From contig PBOE01000006.1 in the NCBI GenBank assembly GCA_002725275.1, positions 10,717-18,116 of the forward strand: a stretch of 7,400 nt of DNA, written 5' to 3'. This DNA is from Methanobacteriota archaeon (GTDB lineage Archaea; Thermoplasmatota; Poseidoniia; Poseidoniales; Poseidoniaceae). Under the pieces are notes generated by a model, which was given only the letters and a program-made list of their open reading frames with translations, did no database searches and was not told the origin of the DNA. Positions 1 to 5,027 of this stretch are shown one piece after another (position 1 is the stretch's first letter; each line of letters opens with the position of its first letter). The translations under genes were made by a program, and so were the position numbers.

Positions 1-264
1 GGCTTGCTGGCCGGCGGACTGGGCATCGTCGCGTGGATACCACAAATTCGAGACGTGTGGGTGCACGAACGGCACGAGGGCATCTCGTTGACCACCTTCA
101 CGGCCGTCACGATCGCCCTGTCCTTGTGGCTTCTTTACGGCGTTCTGATCGAGTCCATGGCGATGATCGTGGCGAACGTGTTCACCCTCGTGGTCATCCT
201 GGCCGTGCTCATCGGCGTTCAACGATTGCGGCGCCGTGAGGCGCTGAACGTTGAGGCTCAGTAG
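1..264 (+). CDS. SemiSWEET / PQ-loop sugar transporter, 5'-truncated by window edge
   Basis: The frame is open from base 1 and ends at TAG 262-264, giving 87 visible residues. Three hydrophobic segments are seen: about residues 1-16, 29-50 and 53-73. The first carries the PQ motif (WIPQ, residues 12-15). The second has LWLLYG with Trp43. The third has VANVF with Asn59. In SemiSWEETs, the half-size bacterial and archaeal relatives of SWEET transporters, the PQ prolines drive the rocking motion, and the Trp and Asn line the sugar pocket of a homodimer. A short positively charged tail (QRLRRRE) follows TM3. Family members run about 85-100 residues, so only a few N-terminal residues are probably missing. 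The TTG at base 4 is unlikely to be the true start, because the first helix is already under way there. The substrate (a mono- or disaccharide) cannot be read from sequence. The 3' end overlaps the convergent glutamine synthetase gene by 7 bp. Confidence 0.85.
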   Translation, partial: GLLAGGLGIVAWIPQIRDVWVHERHEGISLTTFTAVTIALSLWLLYGVLIESMAMIVANVFTLVVILAVLIGVQRLRRREALNVEAQ

Positions 265-1265
265 GCCGACTTGGTCGTCTCGATGATGACCGCTGCGATC
301 TTGTAGGGGTCACCGTTGGAGGCGGGGCGTCGGTCTTCAAGGCGACCCTTCCAGCCGTCCTCGATGGTCCCGATGGGGATTCGAATGGAGGCGCCGCGGT
401 CCGAAACACCGTAGGAGAACTCGTGAATGGATTGAGTCTCGTGCTTCCCGGTCAGTCGCATCTCGTTGTGAGCGCCGTACACGTCAATGTGCTTCTTGAT
501 GTTCTTTCCAAAGGCTTCGCAGATCTCGGACAGGAGTTTCTCGCCGCCCTCGTCGCGCATGCGCCCGTCGCTGAAGTTGGCGTGCATGCCCGAGCCGTTC
601 CAGTCGGTGTCACCGAGAGGTTTTGGATGCCATTCGATGGCCAATCCGTACTTCTCAGCGTTGCGCTCTGCGAGGTATCGAGAGACCCAAATTTGGTCGC
701 CGGCGTCCTTGGCACCCTTGGCGAAGATTTGGTACTCCCACTGACCCGCAGCGACTTCAGCGTTGATGCCCTCAACGTTCAACCCGGCTTCCAGGCACAT
801 GTCGAGGTGAGCCTCGATGATGTCCCTGCCGAATGCGTTCTTGGCACCCACGGAGCAGTAGAACTGGCCCTGTGGCGTTTGGTCGCGTGGGAAGCCGAGG
901 GGGAGGTTGGTCTCTGGGTCCCAGAGGAAGTATTCCTGCTCAAAGCCGAACCAGAAGTCGTCGTCATCGTCGTTGATGGTGGCGCGGCCGTTCGTTCGGT
1001 GGGGGCTTCCGTCAGCGTTGAGGACTTCGCACATGACGAGGTACCCGTTGATGCGGTCGGGGTCAGGGTAGATGGCAACGGGCTTGAGGAGGCAGTCAGA
1101 GTCGCCACCGTCAGCTTGCAGCGTGGACGAACCGTCGAACGACCACATGGGGCATTCCGCCACCGTGCCGCCGAAATCGCTGCGGATCATGGTTTTGCTT
1201 CGCATGCTTTGGGTTGGTTCAAATCCGTCGAGCCAGATGTATTCCAGTTTTGCTTTGTCAGACAT
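258..1265 (-). CDS. glnA: Glutamine synthetase, type II (GlnII/GSII)
   Basis: ATP-dependent condensation of glutamate and ammonia to glutamine in the cytoplasm; entry point of nitrogen assimilation. The product is 335 aa from ATG 1265. GSII landmarks, numbered from an alternative ATG at 1274 (+3): beta-grasp motif SFDGSST (45-51); FGFEQEYF with metal-binding Glu112 and Glu114 (109-116); GINAEVAAGQWEYQI with Glu173 and Glu180 (169-183); DWNGSGMHANFS with His231 (224-235); RLTGKHET (273-280); DRGASIRIP (292-300); EDRRPASNGDPY (313-324). The FAKGAK...DQIW stretch and NGSGMH resemble rhizobial GlnII more than animal or plant GS. At 335 aa it is close to the usual 340-370 and looks intact. There is no GSI-type adenylylation-loop architecture, as expected for GSII. 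I prefer 1265 because GlnII proteins begin with a short MxxxKLEYIWLDG-type N terminus and GGATGAT precedes it as a weak ribosome-binding site; ATG 1274 would add three residues. The gene appears monocistronic. Confidence 0.95.
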   Translation of the reverse strand: MSDKAKLEYIWLDGFEPTQSMRSKTMIRSDFGGTVAECPMWSFDGSSTLQADGGDSDCLLKPVAIYPDPDRINGYLVMCEVLNADGSPHRTNGRATINDDDDDFWFGFEQEYFLWDPETNLPLGFPRDQTPQGQFYCSVGAKNAFGRDIIEAHLDMCLEAGLNVEGINAEVAAGQWEYQIFAKGAKDAGDQIWVSRYLAERNAEKYGLAIEWHPKPLGDTDWNGSGMHANFSDGRMRDEGGEKLLSEICEAFGKNIKKHIDVYGAHNEMRLTGKHETQSIHEFSYGVSDRGASIRIPIGTIEDGWKGRLEDRRPASNGDPYKIAAVIIETTKSAY

Positions 1266-1274
1266 GGTTATCAT

Positions 1275-1294
1275 CCGCCCCGCTATGAGGGCGG
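1275..1294. promoter_or_regulatory. Perfect palindrome at the glnA start (candidate operator or 5'-leader hairpin)
   Basis: CCGCCC at 1275-1280 and GGGCGG at 1289-1294 form an exact 6-bp inverted repeat around an 8-nt loop. It abuts the upstream glnA ATG (1274) and lies 10-29 nt before the preferred ATG (1265). Directly upstream, on the glnA strand, is a TATA-like element. A palindrome between TATA box and start codon is where archaeal repressors commonly bind. As RNA it could instead form a small GC hairpin near the start codon. The palindrome is seen directly; its function is inferred. Confidence 0.5.
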
Positions 1295-1300
1295 TATATG
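1295..1300 (-). promoter_or_regulatory. Proximal TATA-like element of glnA
   Basis: On the minus strand this reads CATATA inside GTTTCATATACCG. It is centred about 32 nt upstream of the ATG at 1265 and about 23 nt upstream of ATG 1274. Archaeal TATA boxes lie about 26 nt before the transcription start, so use of this element would give a leaderless or nearly leaderless glnA mRNA. Base context alone supports it. Confidence 0.3.
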
Positions 1301-1324
1301 AAACATACGCTCACTATTTTCGAA

Positions 1325-1331
1325 CTTATAG
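1325..1331 (-). promoter_or_regulatory. Distal TATA-like element of glnA
   Basis: On the minus strand this reads CTATAAG within ATTTGAATTCTATAAGTTCG, in the AT-rich stretch upstream of glnA. Initiation about 25 nt downstream would fall near 1302. That would give a leader of roughly 30-40 nt containing the GC palindrome at 1275-1294. It is an alternative to, or a second promoter beside, the proximal element. Confidence 0.35.
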
Positions 1332-1333
1332 AA

Positions 1334-1437
1334 TTCAAATGCTCATAAACGCAGAAAATTAATGTTCAAACGCGGTTTATTTTTCGGGTGTTCAAGTCAA
1401 AAAACGCTGTTTGCGCGGTTTCTGTTATTTTTTTCGC
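1334..1437. repeat. Short degenerate direct repeats in the AT-rich intergenic region
   Basis: TTCAA recurs at 1334, 1365 and 1391, the first two as TTCAAATGC and TTCAAACGC. CGCGGTTT followed by a T-rich run recurs at 1371-1378 and 1414-1421. The region is visibly AT-richer than all flanking coding DNA. The repeats could be regulator half-sites upstream of glnA or simply low-complexity sequence. Spacing is irregular (31 and 26 nt), which argues against a simple tandem array. Confidence 0.35.
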
Positions 1438-1442
1438 GCAAA
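1399..1442 (-). terminator. Hairpin plus T-tract, probable terminator of the S15 peptidase gene
   Basis: TTTGCGCG (1410-1417) and CGCGCAAA (1435-1442) are an exact 8-bp inverted repeat with a 17-nt loop. Reading leftward on the minus strand, the stem is followed after five bases by six T residues (A run at 1399-1404 on the plus strand). The element starts about 57 nt past the S15 stop codon at 1499. Hairpin followed by a U-tract is the intrinsic terminator layout, and U-tracts alone can terminate archaeal transcription. The loop is A-rich on this strand (T-rich on the other), so a weaker effect in the opposite direction is conceivable. Confidence 0.55.
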
Positions 1443-1498
1443 TGCGTAAATCGGCAGGAAGGTCCTCGCCGATGACGTGGTGGGTGCGCCGAGGCCAA

Positions 1499-3265
1499 TC
1501 ACTGGTTGTTGGCGGCGTCCTCGCCCTGAGGCGTGATGAGAACGGTGGAGCCGTCTCGCTCGATAACGGGGAGGGTCAATTCGCCCGAGTTCACGGTGAT
1601 GGGGCAGGTGTTGCTGCAAGCAGGTGGGAGGTAATCCTCACCCGACTGCGTCAGGACGATCTCGAGGGCGTGCCCCGCCGGGAGGATGACGTCCATGCCT
1701 TGGAATTCCATCAGCATCGTGATCGGAGCAAACGGCACCACGGTCTGAGCGTCGTACCCGCCGGCGTGGTAGCGGACGTCCATGGTGGCGTGCCCGAACC
1801 GCAGCCCGGTTTCGGCGTCGCGCAGTTCTGCGAATATTTGGCCGCCGTCAAACGAAGGGGTGACATCGAGGTGGAGGGTGGGCAATCCGCTGATGTGCGT
1901 GTCGTGGTCCATGGACAGGGCTTCGCAAGCCACCGTCATGGTGGAGGACGCCCCGACGGACCCTTGGGCCGAACAGGTGGCGGGTTGCCACACGGCATCA
2001 AGCGGCGGCCACGTTTCCTCGATGCGCCATTCTCCATCGTTTCGCTGAATTTGGGCGTGGAGGGCGGGGGCGTCACCTACGCCCTTGAGGTAGTATTCCA
2101 TCCACTCGAACAGGTCTTGGCCCCAGTCCCACCGGGTCATGTTCTGGATCGCTTCGCCCCCGTAGCCCGAGGCTTGGGCGTTGTGCTTGGACCACTGGTC
2201 GGGGTAGTTGTGTTCCCACTGCCCGAGCATGCCGCCGACCTCGTAGCCTTCGTCGATGTAGGTCTGGTACCAGTGGGTGCCGGGTGGTCCGCCGAAGACC
2301 TGGTGGGGGTCAACGTTCCAGTCCTGCATGCCCTGGACCCAGTAGATGCTTCCGTTGTATTTATCGAGCGCTTTGTCAATATGGCTTCGCTCGTCGTAGT
2401 AGTTGTCCATGTAGGGGTCCAATTCGCCCAAGCCGTATCGGGTGGGTCCAGCAAGGAAGCCTTCGACCACGTCGCCGCACATGTTGTCGAGGTCGTTGCT
2501 GTCATAATCCAAGATCGACCCTCCATAATTGGAATGCATGACCTGGCTGCGCGCCTCGGCGCTGCCGTTCTTGTACAGCAGCGGCCCAAGGGCCGTCGTG
2601 CCGGAAATGGGCACGATGGTCTTCAGGTATTCACTGCCCTGAGCGGCGGCTTCCCACGCCGTGGCGCCCTCGTAGGATTTGCCGTAAATGGCGACGTGGC
2701 CGTTGCTCCAATTTTGCGTGCCCAACCATTCAACCGCTTCGTGAATGCCCTGACCCTCACCGTCGCCGCGGTAGTCAAAGCAGCCGGTGCTTTCCTCGGT
2801 GGCGAACACAGCGACCTGCGCCAAAGCGTAACCGTGGGGAACGAAATTGTCGTAGATGAACTCGCCCCGACCTGCGCTCACCACGTTGGTGGGGCTGGAC
2901 TGACTGCCGGGCGAGCCGTAATCGAAGTAAGGACTGACGACGGCGATGACGGGCACCTGTTCTCCCGCCTCGGTGTTCGATGGAAGCCAATACGAGAGGT
3001 GAACTTCTGCGGTGTTCGGTCCGCCCTCCCACGTACCGGTCGTGTCCACTTCGATGAACGCCTCCTGCACCGGCAAAGGTTGGTGCGGGCCGTCCTGCAA
3101 AACGCGCGCATAGGAACCGGTCCAGTTCCAATCCAGCGTGTGGCGGTCCCAAATGGCCGGGTACATGGACGGCTCGTCGACTTCGCTGGGGGGTTCGGAT
3201 TGACCGAAACAACCCGAGAGGGGCATCGTAAGCAACAAGACGGTGAGCACCAGTGCTTGTCGCAT
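1499..3265 (-). CDS. Secreted lipoprotein serine peptidase/acyl hydrolase, S15 (X-Pro dipeptidyl-peptidase/CocE) family
   Basis: A 588-aa product from ATG 3265. Residues 1-19 form a lipoprotein signal peptide: a short charged start, a hydrophobic core and the lipobox LSGC with Cys19. The protein should therefore be membrane-anchored outside the cell. The alpha/beta-hydrolase triad is readable: nucleophile Ser197 in YGKSYEGA, Asp315 in QGMQDWNVD, and His352 in GQWEHNYPD. Residues about 450-580 match the C-terminal beta-rich PepX_C domain (SGLPTLHLDV, LPAGHALEIVL). Family members cleave X-Pro dipeptides or hydrolyse esters and acyl amides; which applies here is not visible. Cysteine pairs at 431/447 and 550/554 suit an extracytoplasmic protein. 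In-frame ATGs at 3289, 3292 and 3298 would only lengthen the n-region. No Shine-Dalgarno site precedes any of them, so leaderless translation is plausible. It is divergent from the OMP decarboxylase gene and probably monocistronic. Confidence 0.9.
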   Translation of the reverse strand: MRQALVLTVLLLTMPLSGCFGQSEPPSEVDEPSMYPAIWDRHTLDWNWTGSYARVLQDGPHQPLPVQEAFIEVDTTGTWEGGPNTAEVHLSYWLPSNTEAGEQVPVIAVVSPYFDYGSPGSQSSPTNVVSAGRGEFIYDNFVPHGYALAQVAVFATEESTGCFDYRGDGEGQGIHEAVEWLGTQNWSNGHVAIYGKSYEGATAWEAAAQGSEYLKTIVPISGTTALGPLLYKNGSAEARSQVMHSNYGGSILDYDSNDLDNMCGDVVEGFLAGPTRYGLGELDPYMDNYYDERSHIDKALDKYNGSIYWVQGMQDWNVDPHQVFGGPPGTHWYQTYIDEGYEVGGMLGQWEHNYPDQWSKHNAQASGYGGEAIQNMTRWDWGQDLFEWMEYYLKGVGDAPALHAQIQRNDGEWRIEETWPPLDAVWQPATCSAQGSVGASSTMTVACEALSMDHDTHISGLPTLHLDVTPSFDGGQIFAELRDAETGLRFGHATMDVRYHAGGYDAQTVVPFAPITMLMEFQGMDVILPAGHALEIVLTQSGEDYLPPACSNTCPITVNSGELTLPVIERDGSTVLITPQGEDAANNQ

Positions 3266-3361
3266 GGATGCGCCGACGGGTGGGGACATCATCAACATGA
3301 TGCTTGGCCGGACGAGGGCTTCGCCACAAGCCTTGAGGACGGGGGGCGCACAGGCCACCTC
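3266..3361. promoter_or_regulatory. Divergent intergenic region between the S15 peptidase and OMP decarboxylase genes
   Basis: About 96 bp separate the two chosen start codons, less if the peptidase starts at 3289-3298. It must hold both promoters, yet it is GC-rich and I find no convincing TATA box in either direction. A G6 run at 3341-3346 lies too far from the ATG at 3362 to act as a ribosome-binding site. Confidence 0.35.
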
Positions 3362-4162
3362 ATGGAACCGTCGGCAGCGTGGGGCGAACGGTGGACGTCG
3401 GCGACGTCGGCCATGGCCCAGCGGTACATGGACGTCGCTGCTGCCAAACACTCCCTCGTTTGCCTGGCGGCCGACCGCAACACCATGGCCGGACTGTTCG
3501 AGTTGCTGGAAGCCGTTGGACCGCACGTGGCGGCCCTCAAGACGCACGTTGACCTCGTGGACGACTGGTCTGCTGAGGCATGGGCAGCGTTCTGCGAGGC
3601 GGCGCATGAGGCCAACCTTCTGATCTTCGAAGACCGAAAGTTCGCCGACATCGGCAAAATATCCCGCGCTCAGATGGCGGGCATCTACGATGTTCGGTCG
3701 TGGGCCGACCTGGTGACGGCGCACCTCATCAGCGGACCGGATATTGTGGACGGTTTGCAAGCCGGGTGGGGTGATGTGAACCGTTCCGGTGGTGTGTTGT
3801 TGCTCGCTCAGATGTCGAGTCGAGGGAACTTGCTCCACCCCGGGTACACGAAAGAAGTGGTCGACAACGGCGTGGCCCACGACGGGGTGTTCGGCTTCAT
3901 TGGCAACGGTTCCCGACCTGCTGAACTGGCTGCCCTTCGCGCCACCGTCGGCGAGGGGAAGATGATCTGGACGCCCGGTGTGAACCTTGCCGTGGGCGAC
4001 GGGGAAATGGGGCAGCGTTACGGCGACCCCACGGCGGCCGTGCTGTCGGGTTCGGACTGCATCATCGTCGGTTCAGGCATTCACAAAGCCGACGACCCGC
4101 GAGCTGCGGCGGCGGCTTACGCCGAGGCTTCATGGAAGGGGTTGCTTCAACGAAACGGGTGA
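3362..4162 (+). CDS. pyrF: Orotidine 5'-phosphate decarboxylase, eukaryotic (URA3/UMPS) type, with altered phosphate site
   Basis: Decarboxylates OMP to UMP, the last step of de novo pyrimidine synthesis, in the cytoplasm. The product is 266 aa, about the size of yeast Ura3 (267 aa), and aligns through its whole length. The catalytic network is present: Asp38 in CLAAD, Lys60 in LKTHVD, and Asp91, Lys93 and Asp96 in FEDRKFADIG. LLAQMSSRGNL and TPGVNL are also typical. The phosphate-binding Gln218 and Tyr220 (GQRY) are kept, but the usual Arg of IIVGRG is Ser238 (IIVGSG). The base-contacting Ser of CLSAD/CASLD is Ala36. The ATG at 3362 is chosen because the WGERWTSATSAMAQRYM segment corresponds to the conserved N-terminal helix of Ura3/UMPS. 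The frame stays open far upstream, but only as the codon-aligned complement of the peptidase gene. No Shine-Dalgarno site is seen, as expected for the first gene of a transcript. Likely first gene of a three-gene operon. Confidence 0.9.
   Translation: MEPSAAWGERWTSATSAMAQRYMDVAAAKHSLVCLAADRNTMAGLFELLEAVGPHVAALKTHVDLVDDWSAEAWAAFCEAAHEANLLIFEDRKFADIGKISRAQMAGIYDVRSWADLVTAHLISGPDIVDGLQAGWGDVNRSGGVLLLAQMSSRGNLLHPGYTKEVVDNGVAHDGVFGFIGNGSRPAELAALRATVGEGKMIWTPGVNLAVGDGEMGQRYGDPTAAVLSGSDCIIVGSGIHKADDPRAAAAAYAEASWKGLLQRNG
4158..4162 (+). promoter_or_regulatory. Ribosome-binding site GGTGA overlapping the pyrF stop codon
   Basis: GGTGA includes the TGA stop of the decarboxylase gene and lies 6 nt before the ATG at 4169. 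It matches the core of the archaeal anti-Shine-Dalgarno complement (GGAGGTGAT). The overlap suggests translational coupling and supports the start of the small downstream gene. Confidence 0.55.
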
Positions 4163-4168
4163 GCGCTC

Positions 4169-4462
4169 ATGGTCGTGCTGGAAATGGCCTTGGCCTCCTT
4201 GAGTCTCGTGTTTCCCGGTTGGCTCATCTGGCGAGCCTTTTCCACCTCACGTCAGCTGGAACAGCGTCTCGCGCAGGGCGATGCGACCTTGCTCAACGAT
4301 GAGCGATTCAGCATTGACCGCGTCACCTTGGGACCGCCGGGCACCCAACTCATCGAAGACGTGGAATTCATTCCCGTTCAACAGATACCGACCATCGTAC
4401 CGCAGGTCGTTTCAGTTCCGCCGCCTCAGTCTCAATACACTGGAGATGAACTCAATGGATGA
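4169..4462 (+). CDS. Small single-pass membrane protein of unknown function
   Basis: I do not recognise this 97-aa protein. Residues about 4-23 are hydrophobic (LEMALASLSLVFPGWLIW), followed by a basic Arg and a polar segment, giving one N-terminal membrane anchor. Residues 28-60 are polar and slightly acidic, and could form a short helix followed by strands. The C-terminal 30 residues are rich in Pro, Val and Gln (PTIVPQVVSVPPPQ) and probably disordered. That this is a real gene rests on position: it starts 6 nt after the pyrF stop behind a GGTGA site, fills the whole gap before the CYTH gene, and overlaps that gene by 8 bp. The frame fits the packing of the operon exactly. It could be an anchor or partner for the CYTH protein, but nothing in the sequence proves this. 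Confidence 0.7.
   Translation: MVVLEMALASLSLVFPGWLIWRAFSTSRQLEQRLAQGDATLLNDERFSIDRVTLGPPGTQLIEDVEFIPVQQIPTIVPQVVSVPPPQSQYTGDELNG
4442..4449 (+). promoter_or_regulatory. Ribosome-binding site deciding the CYTH start
   Basis: GGAGATGA lies 5 nt before ATG 4455 and differs from the archaeal consensus GGAGGTGA at one base. It sits inside the preceding small gene. It favours ATG 4455 over the in-frame ATGs at 4446 (which overlaps the site) and 4467. Confidence 0.6.
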
Positions 4463-5027
4463 ACACATGGAAATCGAGCGGCGCTTTCTGGTGGACGCCC
4501 GAGGGGACAAACCGTGGAGGGTGAACGCCGCCACCAGTCAAATTGAGCAGTACTACACCGTCGGCGAGCTGTTGAGCATTGAGGATGGGACGCTCCTCCA
4601 CGAAGGAGAAACCGTGGCCACCCTCACGGAAGCCGAAGAAAGCCACCTGGCCTCCACCCCATCATGGACCACCCGCTTGCGCCGCAGAGATGAAACCTAC
4701 ATCCTGACGTACAAAGCAAGGGTATCGAACGACACGTCCCTCGAACTTGAATGGCGTGTGAAAGAACAAACAGCCCTTCGAATCCTCAGCAACGGCCCGT
4801 TTCCATCGGTCGAGAAAACCCGGTACGTGGTGAACGGGCCGGACGGGTTGACGTGGGAGGTGGACGAATTTGAGGGTGCACTCGCAGGGTTGGTGCTCGC
4901 CGAGGTGGAGTTGACCAGCAGCGAGCAATCGGTCGCGCTGCCGTCATGGGTCGGGCATGAAATCACGGGCTTGCGCTCTTGGTCGAATCGAGCGCTGGCT
5001 GAAACCCTCGCCTCAAGAAACAACTGA
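4455..5027 (+). CDS. CYTH-domain protein (triphosphate tunnel metalloenzyme family)
   Basis: A 190-aa product. CYTH proteins fold into an eight-stranded beta tunnel and bind triphosphates with divalent metal. Members include inorganic tripolyphosphatases, thiamine triphosphatases and class IV adenylate cyclases. The signature ExExK appears as Glu6-Ile-Glu8-Arg-Arg10, with Arg for the usual Lys. Other family features are QYY (32-34), TRLRRRDETYILTYKAR (73-89), ELEWRV (97-102), VEKTRYVV (119-126), the WEVDEFEGALAGLVLAEVEL block (134-153) and EITGLRSWSNRALA (169-182). The EVDEF...AEVEL block gives the acidic metal-site residues. About 38 residues between QYY and the RLRRR strand are longer and more acidic than in compact family members. 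Tripolyphosphatase is the likeliest activity; cyclase activity cannot be excluded. It overlaps the preceding small gene by 8 bp and the convergent aminotransferase gene by 15 bp. Confidence 0.88.
   Translation: MDEHMEIERRFLVDARGDKPWRVNAATSQIEQYYTVGELLSIEDGTLLHEGETVATLTEAEESHLASTPSWTTRLRRRDETYILTYKARVSNDTSLELEWRVKEQTALRILSNGPFPSVEKTRYVVNGPDGLTWEVDEFEGALAGLVLAEVELTSSEQSVALPSWVGHEITGLRSWSNRALAETLASRNN

Noticed and set aside
423..1301. 292-codon open frame antisense to glutamine synthetase.
   Set aside because: Codon-aligned shadow of glnA with no domain, explained by rare TTA/CTA/TCA codons in the sense gene.
1334..1442. CRISPR-like repeats in the AT-rich spacer.
   Set aside because: The repeats are only 5-9 nt, irregularly spaced and degenerate. 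There are no uniform spacers and no cas gene.
1388..3361. A very long plus-strand open frame (about 658 codons) running into the pyrF frame, looking like a giant N-terminal extension of the decarboxylase.
   Set aside because: Its codons are the exact codon-by-codon complement of the S15 peptidase gene. Such a frame stays open whenever the sense gene avoids TTA, CTA and TCA codons, which GC-rich genes do. The translation has no recognisable domain, whereas the minus strand has a lipobox and a full catalytic triad.
3266..3880. Extension of the S15 peptidase frame 205 codons upstream of the lipoprotein signal.
   Set aside because: The extension is antisense to the well-conserved pyrF gene and would bury the signal peptide inside the protein.
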